64,000 bases of DNA from Vibrio sp. VB16 (GTDB lineage: Bacteria; Pseudomonadota; Gammaproteobacteria; Enterobacterales; Vibrionaceae): NCBI RefSeq assembly GCF_015594925.2, contig NZ_CP087590.1, positions 186,001-250,000 of the forward strand, written 5' to 3'. The notes under the pieces were generated by a model, which saw nothing but the letters and a program-made list of their open reading frames with translations, ran no database searches and had not been told where the DNA came from. The translations under genes and the position numbers were made by a program. Of the stretch, positions 25,230 to 34,164 are shown in pieces. Position 1 is the stretch's first letter, and each line of letters starts with the position of its first letter.

Positions 25230-26286
25230 CACAAGGATTTTCTTAAAAGAGTGTCAGAGTCTAGTCAACAATAATTATGACGTTCACCTCATCGTAGCCG
25301 ATGGTGCGGGAAATGAGTGTAAAAATGAAGTAAGTATACATGACGTTGGAGGCTCAAAAAGCCGGATTGATAGATGGTTGAGAGTTCGAAAAGACGTGTT
25401 CAGAAAAGCAGTTACTCTAGATGGAGACATATATCATTTCCATGACCCTGAATTAATTTCCATAGGGATTAAATTAAAAAAACTAGGTAAATGTGTCATA
25501 TTTGATTCACATGAAGACTTTTCTAAACAATTACTTAGTAAACCTTACTTGAATTTTTTAGTAGCTAAGTTGGCGTCATTTTACTTTAAGTTATATGAGT
25601 CACTTTTAACTCCTCGATTTGATGCGATAATTTGTGCGACTAACAGTATAGGTTTGAATTTTTCTAGAAAATGTAAAAAAGTCAGTATAATAAATAATTA
25701 TCCTATTTTAGGAGAGCTAACAACAGTATCTAAAAATAATAAACGTGAAGCAAAAATTGCATATGTTGGTGGTGTATCTAGGATTAGAGGTATCGAAAAT
25801 GTTGTTGAGGCGTTTAAATATGTTAATGGAGCGGAGCTCAATCTTGTAGGTTCATTCTCTGAAGTGAAAACTCATATGAACGTTATGTCACTAAGTTCAT
25901 GGGATAGAGTCATAGAGTTGGGCTATTTAGATCGCAAAAATGTCGCTTCTGTATTGAATAGTTCAATAGCTGGAATAGTCACATTTTTGCCATATCCAAA
26001 TCATATAGAGGCGCAACCAAATAAGATGTTTGAGTATATGAGTGCCGGTATTCCTGTTATTGCATCGAATTTTCCTCTTTGGAGGCAAATTATTATTGGT
26101 AATGAATGTGGTTTGTGCGTAGATCCCGACAGTCCGAAAGAGATAGCGGTGGCTATCCAGTATTTAGTCGATAATCCAGAGGTTGCACAAAAAATGGGCA
26201 AAAATGGATTTGATGCTGTAAACAGAATTTATAATTGGAATCAAGAAGAATCGAAGCTTATACGATTGTATAGAGAGCTAATCTAA
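25177..26286 (+). CDS. GT4 family glycosyltransferase
   Basis: 369 residues, GT-B fold. N-terminal HPRYDTRIFLKECQSL and YHFHDPELISIGIKLKKLGKCVIFDSHED are typical of a GT4 subgroup in surface-glycan clusters. The C-terminal donor domain shows IAYVGGVSRIRG, PYPNHIEAQPNKMFEYMSAGIPVIAS with the conserved Glu-x7-Glu pattern, and ECGLCVDPDSP. ATG 25177 follows TAGGAAAG and lies inside the 3' end of wzy (53-nt overlap), so expression is coupled. Donor and acceptor sugars cannot be told from sequence. Confidence 0.87.
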   Translation: MKRRKRVIQMTSVHPRYDTRIFLKECQSLVNNNYDVHLIVADGAGNECKNEVSIHDVGGSKSRIDRWLRVRKDVFRKAVTLDGDIYHFHDPELISIGIKLKKLGKCVIFDSHEDFSKQLLSKPYLNFLVAKLASFYFKLYESLLTPRFDAIICATNSIGLNFSRKCKKVSIINNYPILGELTTVSKNNKREAKIAYVGGVSRIRGIENVVEAFKYVNGAELNLVGSFSEVKTHMNVMSLSSWDRVIELGYLDRKNVASVLNSSIAGIVTFLPYPNHIEAQPNKMFEYMSAGIPVIASNFPLWRQIIIGNECGLCVDPDSPKEIAVAIQYLVDNPEVAQKMGKNGFDAVNRIYNWNQEESKLIRLYRELI

Positions 26287-26328
26287 TAATTTAATATAAC
26301 TACAATAATTAAAACTTAAGGTGTATGT

Positions 26329-27315
26329 ATGAAACGTTATTCACTGTCAGGAATTTATAACAAAGCCATGGTAACAGGTGGAGCCGGATTTATTGGTAGT
26401 CACTTAGTAGAAAGCTTACTAGCAGATGGATTGGAAGTCATTAGTATTGATGATTATAGTGCGGGAAAGACAGAAAATTTGAGCGAATTACATCGTAAAT
26501 ATGGTGGAAATTTACAAGAGGTGAACTGTGATGTAACGGATTATGATAAACTCAAAACCTACTTTGATGGTGTAGATGTTGTGTTCCACCAAGCTTGTTC
26601 AAAAATGACAGTTTGCTTGAAAGATCCACGACGTGATTTACAAATTAATGCAGGCGGTACCTTCAACATGTTGGAACTCGCAAGAGACCACAATGTTAAG
26701 AAATTTGTTCATGTTTCCACTGGTTCAGTTTTTGGTAAAGCACAATATTACCCAACGGACGAAAAGCATCCACTCAATCCGAGTTCTTATTATGGAGTGA
26801 GTAAATTGGCTGGTGAAAAATATGTGCGCGCTTTCAAAGATTTATATGATATGAATGTCAGCATACTTCGATATTATCATGTGTATGGACCAAGGCAAGA
26901 AAGTAGTGATGTTGGCGGTGTGGTTTCTATTTTTGCAAGACGAGCATTAGAAAATAAAGATTTAACAATTTACGGTGACGGTTCACAAATTAGATCGTTT
27001 ACTTATGTTCAAGATGTTGTTGATATAAATAAATTTGTAGCAATTACTGAAGAAGCAAGAGGAGAGGACTTTAACTGTGCATCAGGTTTATCGGTATCGA
27101 TTAAGGAATTAGCAGAAAGTGTTTTACATGAACTCGACAAGAAAGAACTGGCCATCGAATATAAAGATTGGAAAATTGGCGATATTAAAGATTTTGACGT
27201 GAGTCATGATAAACTAGTTAATATGGGATTCAAATTCCAATATTTAGATTTTCCCGAAGGCTTAACTAAAACTCTAAACTGGAGCAAAAATCATTTCAGT
27301 GATAAAAAAGGTTAG
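26329..27315 (+). CDS. NAD-dependent sugar-nucleotide epimerase/dehydratase (GalE-like)
   Basis: 328 residues, extended SDR. TGGAGFIGSH near 16-25 binds NAD; the catalytic triad is seen as STGSVFG and YYGVSKLAGEKY (YxxxK); RYYHVYGPRQ and YGDGSQIRSFTYVQDVV are the usual substrate-domain motifs. The best guess is a UDP-hexose or UDP-N-acetylhexosamine 4-epimerase. The CSKMTVCLKDPRRDLQINAGG stretch differs from canonical GalE, so specificity is open. Six nt separate it from the glycosyltransferase that follows, which may use its product. Confidence 0.82.
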   Translation: MKRYSLSGIYNKAMVTGGAGFIGSHLVESLLADGLEVISIDDYSAGKTENLSELHRKYGGNLQEVNCDVTDYDKLKTYFDGVDVVFHQACSKMTVCLKDPRRDLQINAGGTFNMLELARDHNVKKFVHVSTGSVFGKAQYYPTDEKHPLNPSSYYGVSKLAGEKYVRAFKDLYDMNVSILRYYHVYGPRQESSDVGGVVSIFARRALENKDLTIYGDGSQIRSFTYVQDVVDINKFVAITEEARGEDFNCASGLSVSIKELAESVLHELDKKELAIEYKDWKIGDIKDFDVSHDKLVNMGFKFQYLDFPEGLTKTLNWSKNHFSDKKG

Positions 27316-27321
27316 TTCCAA

Positions 27322-28287
27322 ATGTATAATTCTAAAACTGTAGCTGTAGTAGTTCCAGCTTATAATGAAGAACTGTTAATTGGTCGGGTCATTGAGACAA
27401 TGCCAGATTATGTAGATCATATGATCATTGTCAATGATGGTAGTATGGATAAAACCTTCGAAATCATAGAAGGTTATGCCAAAACCGATTCAAGAATTGT
27501 ACTGGTTAATCATGTTATTAATAAGGGTCTAGGTCAGTCGCTTATTGATGGCTATTTAAAAGCTAAGGAAATGGAAATTGATGCTGTTGCGGTAATGGCT
27601 GGAGATGCGCAGATGAACCCAGATGACCTACCAGCACTCCTAGACCCAATAGTTACTGGAAAAGTCGACTATACCAAAGGTAACCGGTTGCTCCGAGAGG
27701 AAGTGGTTGAAAGAATGCCAAGGCATAGACTCATTGGTAATTCTGGATTGTCGCTATTGACTAAATTTGCTACTGGATATTGGCAAAGTATTGATCCTCA
27801 ATGTGGTTATACTGTTATTTCGAGAAAGGCATTAGAAATAATACCAATTGAAAGCATGATTAAAGGATATGGTTACAATGCTCATATTCTTTGGATGCTC
27901 AATATTAATAATTTTAAAATAAAAGATGTAGAAATTGAGCCTGTATATGGTGAAGAACAAAGTAAAATAAAATTGAAAACATATATACCTACAGTTTGTA
28001 AGTTGCTTTTAGGACTATTTCACAAGCGCTTACTGCACAAGTACATATTGAGAGATTTCAATCCATTAGTTTTATTTTATTTATTCGCATTTGTTAATGG
28101 TGTTCTTTTAGCTTTGCCATTGTTCATTCGCCTGATATATAAAGATATGACTGTTGGGTATATACCAACTACCACTTTGATTTTGATGTCTTTTTCGGTA
28201 ACAAATGCTTTCCTTTCACTGTTTTTTGCTATGTGGATGGATATGGAGGCAAATAAACATTTGACGGATGTCGAGAATGGCCACTGA
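27322..28287 (+). CDS. GT2 glycosyltransferase with C-terminal membrane segments
   Basis: 321 residues. Residues 1-220 are a GT-A, family 2 domain of the dolichyl/polyprenyl-phosphate sugar synthase type: VVVPAYNEELLIGRVI, IVNDGSMDKT (D-x-S), NHVINKGLGQSLIDGY and VMAGDAQMNPDDLPALL (DxD-like). The C-terminal part has two hydrophobic helices (about 247-270 and 284-305). Such proteins charge undecaprenyl phosphate with a sugar that a GT-C enzyme then uses in the periplasm. The 694-residue membrane protein at 32079 is a possible partner. Alternatively it is an ordinary repeat-unit transferase. Overlaps the next gene by 20 nt. Confidence 0.85.
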   Translation: MYNSKTVAVVVPAYNEELLIGRVIETMPDYVDHMIIVNDGSMDKTFEIIEGYAKTDSRIVLVNHVINKGLGQSLIDGYLKAKEMEIDAVAVMAGDAQMNPDDLPALLDPIVTGKVDYTKGNRLLREEVVERMPRHRLIGNSGLSLLTKFATGYWQSIDPQCGYTVISRKALEIIPIESMIKGYGYNAHILWMLNINNFKIKDVEIEPVYGEEQSKIKLKTYIPTVCKLLLGLFHKRLLHKYILRDFNPLVLFYLFAFVNGVLLALPLFIRLIYKDMTVGYIPTTTLILMSFSVTNAFLSLFFAMWMDMEANKHLTDVENGH

Positions 28288-28825
28288 TAAGGACTATAAA
28301 TACTCGGACTATATAATGCATGGGATTTATTTTTTACTATATGGTTTAGTGAAATACATCCCATCGCCTATTGGTGATCTTTTACGATGGGTAATTAGTA
28401 AGCCTTTTCTTATGGCTAAAAATAGGGTGAGAATATACGAAGGCGTGACGTTGTGGTACCCCTATCGAATATCAATTGGTAAGAATGTTACTATTAATGA
28501 ATACACGTATATTTCAGGTTACGGTTGTGTATCAATAGGGGAAAATGTTCTTATTGGACACCGTGTATCAATACTTTCTAGTGAGCACGTTCATTTAAGT
28601 ACTGAACAAACTATTCGTAGCCAAGGAGTTGTAGCGAAAAAAGTAGATATTGGCAATGATGTATGGATTGGTGCTAATGTAACAATACTTGCTGGCGTAA
28701 CGGTCGGAACTGGTTCTATTTTGGCTGCTGGGGCAGTTGTTACTACTGATGTGAAGCCATATACGATAGTAGGAGGCGTACCGGCCAAGTTCATCAGAGC
28801 AAGAGTTCATAATGAAAAGCTATGA
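28268..28825 (+). CDS. hexapeptide-repeat O-acetyltransferase (WbbJ-like)
   Basis: 185 residues. After an N-terminal hydrophobic stretch, left-handed beta-helix repeats run from about 55 to 170 (ISIGKNVTINEYTYISGYGCVSIGENVLIGHRVSILSSEHVH; then DIGNDVWIGANVTILAGVTVGTGSILAAGAVVTTD; ends VGGVPAKFIRAR). The His in SSEHVH is the usual catalytic position. This maltose/galactoside O-acetyltransferase type decorates O-antigen sugars with acetyl groups from acetyl-CoA. ATG 28268 overlaps the previous gene; ATG 28277 is an alternative. The 3' end overlaps the next gene by 14 nt. Confidence 0.87.
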   Translation: MSRMATDKDYKYSDYIMHGIYFLLYGLVKYIPSPIGDLLRWVISKPFLMAKNRVRIYEGVTLWYPYRISIGKNVTINEYTYISGYGCVSIGENVLIGHRVSILSSEHVHLSTEQTIRSQGVVAKKVDIGNDVWIGANVTILAGVTVGTGSILAAGAVVTTDVKPYTIVGGVPAKFIRARVHNEKL

Positions 28826-30077
28826 TGCGGTTATAGATCTAACTATAAATTACATTGGTTTGATTATAGCTGCGGGATCAGGGATTATATTAAATATTCT
28901 TATCATTCGATTATTCGGATTGGAAGAACTAGGTGTATTTAATCTGTCTTACGCTATATTTGTATTAATGTCACAAATTACTGTGTTTGGAGTTCATCTT
29001 TCATGTCTTAGGTTGTGTGCTCTAAATCCTGAAAATTATCGATATATACTGGCTTCAGGCTTACTGGTTACTGGTTTTATTTCATCCTCAATGTCACTTT
29101 TGATATACGTTGCTTCTCCACTCCTTTCTGTGTTGAATGTGAGTGATCTGGAACACGGTGCTAATTATATATGTTTAGCGTTGGTTTTTTTCTCTCTTAA
29201 TAAAGTGTTTTCATTTACTATTAATGGCTTATCTAGAATGCGATTATATGCACTTATTGGTGGGTTTAGGGCTGTTTCAATGTTAGCTTTTGTTGTCTTA
29301 CTTTTTAATATTGAATCGAAAAAACCGTTAGTTTCGACATTTCTTTTCTCTGAATTTAGTTTATTTTTAATGTTCATGATTTATTTTTTACGAGATATTT
29401 CATCGGTTTCATTTAATTGTAGGTTAAAAAAGTCGGCTATAGAACATTATAATTATGGTAAGCGAGTGGTCATTTCTGGTATCAGTATTGAGTTGAATGC
29501 CAGAGTTGATGTTTTGGTACTAAGTGCTTTTGTATCGTCGTCGTCTGTTGGTTTATATTCATTTGTTGCAATGTTAATTGAAGGTTTTTATCAATTAATT
29601 GTTGTTGTAAAGAATTATATAAATCCCAAAATAGTAAAGCTCTATGCGAGTGGTGAAAAAGAACCATTAGAAAAATTCATTAAAAAGGTGGTGCTAATTG
29701 TGACATCTTCTTTTTCATTAATGGCAGCATTGGCGTATTATTTATTTCCGTTAATGGTTGACTTGTTCAATCTTGATCCACGTTTAACGACTGTATCAAT
29801 AATATTTTTGATACTTATAGGGTTTATGGCTGCGTTGTCAGGTTGGCTATGTCTTGATCAACTGCTAGCTATTTGTGGTAAGCCAGAAGTTAGTTCTAAG
29901 ATGTATTTTTTGATGGTTTTAGCGAACATATTTTTTAATTACTTATTTATACCTATTTGGGGCTTGAAAGGCGCTGCTTTTGCAACTGTTCTATCTTGGG
30001 TTATATTTACTATAATGTTAAATTGTTCTGCTATTCGGTTTCTAAAATTAAATTTAGTCCCTTTTTTAGGGAAGTAA
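28812..30077 (+). CDS. second flippase-like polysaccharide transporter (MOP/Wzx)
   Basis: 421 residues, about twelve membrane segments, polysaccharide_synt type. Features are the opening INYIGLIIAAGSGIILNILIIRLFGLEELG, the mid-protein IELNARVDVLVLSAFVSSSSVGLYS and the C-terminal PIWGLKGAAFATVLSWVIF, all usual in Wzx-like exporters. It is the second such gene in the operon. Either it carries a different lipid-linked product (for example a single-sugar lipid made by the GT2 upstream) or the cluster was assembled from two sources. ATG 28812 lies within the acetyltransferase gene. Confidence 0.82.
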   Translation: MKSYDAVIDLTINYIGLIIAAGSGIILNILIIRLFGLEELGVFNLSYAIFVLMSQITVFGVHLSCLRLCALNPENYRYILASGLLVTGFISSSMSLLIYVASPLLSVLNVSDLEHGANYICLALVFFSLNKVFSFTINGLSRMRLYALIGGFRAVSMLAFVVLLFNIESKKPLVSTFLFSEFSLFLMFMIYFLRDISSVSFNCRLKKSAIEHYNYGKRVVISGISIELNARVDVLVLSAFVSSSSVGLYSFVAMLIEGFYQLIVVVKNYINPKIVKLYASGEKEPLEKFIKKVVLIVTSSFSLMAALAYYLFPLMVDLFNLDPRLTTVSIIFLILIGFMAALSGWLCLDQLLAICGKPEVSSKMYFLMVLANIFFNYLFIPIWGLKGAAFATVLSWVIFTIMLNCSAIRFLKLNLVPFLGK

Positions 30078-30095
30078 AAATTGGAGTGAACGCAA

Positions 30096-32018
30096 GTGTG
30101 TGGGATTTTTGGTGTTTTTTCAAGTAAGACAACTTCATTAGCTAAAAATGAGGTGCTTTCCATATTTGAAGATGTGTTTTTAATGTCGGAAGCGAGAGGT
30201 AAAGAGTGTTCAGGTCTGTCAGTTGTTTTAGAAGAAGACCTTGTTGTATTAAAAAGCGCAGTTTCCGCTTCGGAATTTTTACATACAGAGCAATACCAAA
30301 GTTTATTGTCGGATGTCGTTTCTGGTGATTCGCCATTCATAGCAATTGGTCACTCTCGCCTAGTCACTAATGGCTTAGGTGCATTAAACAATAATAACCA
30401 ACCTGTAACACGTCATTCTGATGTAATAATACATAACGGTATTATAGTAAATGATGAAGAGATTTGGTCAGGTTTAGAATCCAAACCAACCTCTGGAGTT
30501 GATACGGAAGCTCTATTAGCTTTATTTCAACACAAAGCAGAAAAAGAGCAACGAAATATTGCTATTTCAAATACATTTTCTGAGTTGAAGGGTAATGCGT
30601 CAATTTGCATTCTTAACTCAGAAGGTGAAAACGCAATACTTGCAACCGATAATGGCTCTCTATATTATGCTTTTGATAAAACATTGGATATTTTTGTATT
30701 TGCATCTGAATTTTTTATTTTATCAGAAGTTTTAAAAAAGAATAAAAAGATTAGTAAAATGTCAGTTAATCATCTCTTTGCTAACACAGCACTTTCTATA
30801 AATTTGGATTCTTTAGATGTTGAAAGTTTTGTTATGAATGATAATGCTGATCATTTATTGTCAACTACAAATAATACCAAAGAACGTACTTGTGGACGAA
30901 TATTAGATCGATCTGATAAAGACTACCCTGACGGAGTAAAAATAAAACGCTGCACAAAATGTATATTACCGTTTTCGTTTCCTGGAATAGAGTTTGATAT
31001 AAATGGTATTTGTAATAAATGCCATGAACATAAAAAAACTGTGCTAAAAGATAAAAATGAATTGTTGGAACTGATAAGTAAATATAAGAGTAAGGACGGA
31101 AGTCCGGATTGTTTAGTTGGCCTGAGTGGTGGGCGAGATAGTTGTTATGGCTTACATGTGATAAAAAATGAGCTAGGTTTAAATCCAATCGCGTATACGT
31201 ACGACTGGGGGCTTGTAACTGATTTAGCAAGACGAAATATTGCTAGAATGTGTGGACAACTTGGTGTTGAGCATATATTGGTTTCAGCTGATTTGGCTAA
31301 GAAAAGGGAGAATGTACGAAAAAATATTCAGGCCTGGTTGAAAAAACCAGATTTGGCGATGATTCCTTTATTTATGGCCGGAGATAAACAATTTTATTAT
31401 TATGCTCATCAATTGAGAAAGCAAACTGGTGTTGATCTTTTTATGTTTGCAGCTGGAAATAATTTGGAACGTACTGATTTTAAACTGGCCTTTTCTGGTC
31501 TTCAAGGTAATTCTGGTAATGGAATATTAACTCAGATATCTAGCTTTAATAAAGCGAAATTGATGGGAAGTTATGGGTTGCGATTTTTGTCCAATCCTAG
31601 CTACCTTAATAGTTCACTATTTGATAGCTTCCATGCTTTTTATTCTAGTTATTTTTTAAAAGATGATTACTCATATTTATATCACTATTTTCCGTGGAAT
31701 GAAGAAGTAGTCAATTCCACGTTAAAAGATGTTTATGACTGGGAGGGTTCTGGTGATACGTCGACAACTTGGCGAGTTGGAGATGGAACTGCTGCTTTTT
31801 ATAATTATATATATTACGTAGTGTGTGGTTTTACAGAGCATGATACATTCAGATCAAACCAAGTTAGAGAGGGCGTACTAACGAGAGATGAAGCTTTAGC
31901 TTTGGCAAAACAGGATAATGAACCAAGATGGGAGTCTTTACGGTGGTATGCTAATACAGTAGGTTTTAACCTTGATGAAGCTTTGATTAAAATTCATAAA
32001 ATAAATAAAAGGTATTAA
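30096..32018 (+). CDS. one-piece sugar amidotransferase: class II glutaminase fused to WbpG-like synthetase
   Basis: 640 residues. The N-terminus MCGIFGVFSS (GTG start) leaves Cys2 as the catalytic nucleophile of an Ntn glutamine amidotransferase. Supporting motifs are GHSRLVT near 85-91, HNG at 113-115 and GVDTEAL near 134-140. From about 285 the protein matches N-acetyl sugar amidotransferases (WbpG/PseA type): KRCTKC (C286, C289) with CNKC (C306, C309) as a probable metal site, then LVGLSGGRDSCYG at 340-352, a PP-loop for ATP. In Pseudomonas, WbpG needs separate HisH2 and HisF2 to get ammonia. Here the glutaminase is built in. The likely product is an acetamidino or uronamide form of the diacetamido-uronic acid made by the WbpABDE/I enzymes. 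Confidence 0.85.
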   Translation: MCGIFGVFSSKTTSLAKNEVLSIFEDVFLMSEARGKECSGLSVVLEEDLVVLKSAVSASEFLHTEQYQSLLSDVVSGDSPFIAIGHSRLVTNGLGALNNNNQPVTRHSDVIIHNGIIVNDEEIWSGLESKPTSGVDTEALLALFQHKAEKEQRNIAISNTFSELKGNASICILNSEGENAILATDNGSLYYAFDKTLDIFVFASEFFILSEVLKKNKKISKMSVNHLFANTALSINLDSLDVESFVMNDNADHLLSTTNNTKERTCGRILDRSDKDYPDGVKIKRCTKCILPFSFPGIEFDINGICNKCHEHKKTVLKDKNELLELISKYKSKDGSPDCLVGLSGGRDSCYGLHVIKNELGLNPIAYTYDWGLVTDLARRNIARMCGQLGVEHILVSADLAKKRENVRKNIQAWLKKPDLAMIPLFMAGDKQFYYYAHQLRKQTGVDLFMFAAGNNLERTDFKLAFSGLQGNSGNGILTQISSFNKAKLMGSYGLRFLSNPSYLNSSLFDSFHAFYSSYFLKDDYSYLYHYFPWNEEVVNSTLKDVYDWEGSGDTSTTWRVGDGTAAFYNYIYYVVCGFTEHDTFRSNQVREGVLTRDEALALAKQDNEPRWESLRWYANTVGFNLDEALIKIHKINKRY

Positions 32019-32078
32019 GTAACGAACTTCATTTTTTATAATTTACGATTTTTAATAAGGCAGTAGTTGGTGGTGTAT

Positions 32079-34163
32079 ATGAAAAATAGATTATTTAAAT
32101 TTCTGGTTGATTATTCTTTCCCTCTTGTAGTGTCATTTTTCTATTTTTTGATAAATTATAGTCATTTGTTTTCTCTTACAGCATCTAGTGATCCTCTACA
32201 ATATGTTGAACCCGCTCTTCATCCCATCGACGGTTTTCCATATACGGACAGAGTTTTGTTATGGTTGTGGATAAGAGTAATCTCAGTTTTACCAATCTCT
32301 GTAGGTCAAATCGGTGGGATTGCGACACTCCTACTTAGTACTCTAACATTGGCATTAGTCACTGCGTATTTATATAAGAAGTGGGGGGTAATATCGGGAA
32401 TATTGTTCACAATATTGTATATTTCGTCTCCCACCATATTAGGAGTAGCATCATATACATATCCGATGCATATGTTAACAATAGCCATTGTTTTATCTAT
32501 AATAATATTAGATGGTGTTAATGGTTCAGCTAAAAAAATCTTTATCTCTGGATGTTTTTTAGGGATTATGCTGCTCAGCAAAATTCAAGGCTACGCTTTC
32601 GTATTTTATATTTTTTATCTAATTGTTACAAACTCAAAGAATATTAAAGACTTTATTAGGTTTGGTTTCATTTCCAGTTTTGGTTGCGCGTTGACTTTGA
32701 GTTTAGTTTTTGGGTTTATATTTATATACGATGGCTATGACACGTTGATTGGTTTATTCGCCTCATATTTATCTGGAGGAGCAGAAACTCAATTTTCAGG
32801 TAGAGCTTTAGGTGGTCTGCCACCGTTTTACTTTTTTCTTGCAGAACCAACAGCAGTAATAGCAATCATTGGACTGTTATTGCCGATTTTTTTTAAAAAA
32901 TTCAGATTAATTAAAGAAATATCGATTATTGGGGTTTGTCAATTAATTGGTTTACTCTTGATTTATATCATCACTCAGCGTGGTGGGCCTGTTATAGCAA
33001 ATTATTTTTTAGATTCCTATGTTGTCGGATTACTGTGTTTCTCAATATGTTTTGGGCATTCAATTGAAAAGCGAACTATAACTGATGTGTATGCTTATTT
33101 ATTATTAGTTACTTCTTTTGTATATTTAGAGTATTTAGCAGTTACAATGAAGTATAAAAATACGGTATACACACCACTACATCTTAAATACGAGAGCACA
33201 TTTAATATTGTTCTTTGGAGCATAATGATACTTAGCATCACGATGTTAATTCTATCTAAGAAAGTACTTTCGAAGTCAAAATTGGTCGTCATTTTAAGTT
33301 CTGTTGTTTTTGTCTCTTTAGTCAGAATCAATGAAGGTGTTTCGGATGCTAAATTTCGTCGAGAATACAATCGCGGGTATCATGTAACGTCACAATACAT
33401 TCAATCATTTCTCGACCAAGGCAAATCGGTTTGGACATACGTCAAGCTGAATCGTTCAGATATAGACACCGGTACTGCACGCCTAAAAATGATATTCGAT
33501 GCGCTTTACTATGATGGTGTTGGTGATGCTTATTTCGGTAGAGACCCTCGAAAAGAATATGACGTTCTAATTACGACAAGTTCGGAGATATACAGTAACC
33601 AAGGAAATGATTTTAAGCGTATTGAGCCGAAAAGTTCATCGAACGTAGATGAGAATTTGCAGTTGGATATAAAAGGAATCAATGCAATACCTCAATATGG
33701 CGTCAGCGTTGGTGGTCTTGTTGGAAATGCTACGATAACAAAAGTCAGCCAATCTAATGAAACTATTTTTGAACTGATACCTGATGTTGAGAAAGATTTT
33801 TTGATCCAGCTTGATTACTCATCTTCTGAACATCTTAATGCAGTAAAAGGCCAAACTGTTTTTCTGGTTCCACAGCAAGGTATTGATGTTTTAGACTTTA
33901 CAGTTCGACTGTATGTTCAGTTTAAAAATGAAGGTAAATGGTCTAGGGAATCATTCACATTAAAAAATACGGAAGATAAACCTTCTGTATCAATAGATGT
34001 TCCTGAGACCGCCGAGAAAGTACAGTACGGATGGATTGTTTCTAATGGGAAATCAAATACACCGACGTCGCTAAGGTTACCTAATATTGATCTTAATTTA
34101 ATCGATAGCAACGATGGTTCGTCGAAAATGGTAGATGGTTTCAAGTACTGGGTGGTTGAATAA
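32079..34163 (+). CDS. large polytopic membrane protein, possible GT-C glycosyltransferase
   Basis: 694 residues from ATG 32079, with GGTGG just upstream. The first 420 or so residues hold eleven or twelve membrane segments. An acidic residue lies in the first loop (TASSDPLQYVEPALHP), the position where GT-C enzymes keep their catalytic Asp. The last 270 residues look soluble and probably face the periplasm; two repeated beta-rich segments are suggested but I recognise no domain. A GT39/GT83-like transferase using a polyprenyl-phosphate sugar would fit the GT2 gene at 27322. No function can be assigned firmly. The stop is one base before the wbpI start. Confidence 0.7.
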   Translation: MKNRLFKFLVDYSFPLVVSFFYFLINYSHLFSLTASSDPLQYVEPALHPIDGFPYTDRVLLWLWIRVISVLPISVGQIGGIATLLLSTLTLALVTAYLYKKWGVISGILFTILYISSPTILGVASYTYPMHMLTIAIVLSIIILDGVNGSAKKIFISGCFLGIMLLSKIQGYAFVFYIFYLIVTNSKNIKDFIRFGFISSFGCALTLSLVFGFIFIYDGYDTLIGLFASYLSGGAETQFSGRALGGLPPFYFFLAEPTAVIAIIGLLLPIFFKKFRLIKEISIIGVCQLIGLLLIYIITQRGGPVIANYFLDSYVVGLLCFSICFGHSIEKRTITDVYAYLLLVTSFVYLEYLAVTMKYKNTVYTPLHLKYESTFNIVLWSIMILSITMLILSKKVLSKSKLVVILSSVVFVSLVRINEGVSDAKFRREYNRGYHVTSQYIQSFLDQGKSVWTYVKLNRSDIDTGTARLKMIFDALYYDGVGDAYFGRDPRKEYDVLITTSSEIYSNQGNDFKRIEPKSSSNVDENLQLDIKGINAIPQYGVSVGGLVGNATITKVSQSNETIFELIPDVEKDFLIQLDYSSSEHLNAVKGQTVFLVPQQGIDVLDFTVRLYVQFKNEGKWSRESFTLKNTEDKPSVSIDVPETAEKVQYGWIVSNGKSNTPTSLRLPNIDLNLIDSNDGSSKMVDGFKYWVVE

Positions 34164-34164
34164 A

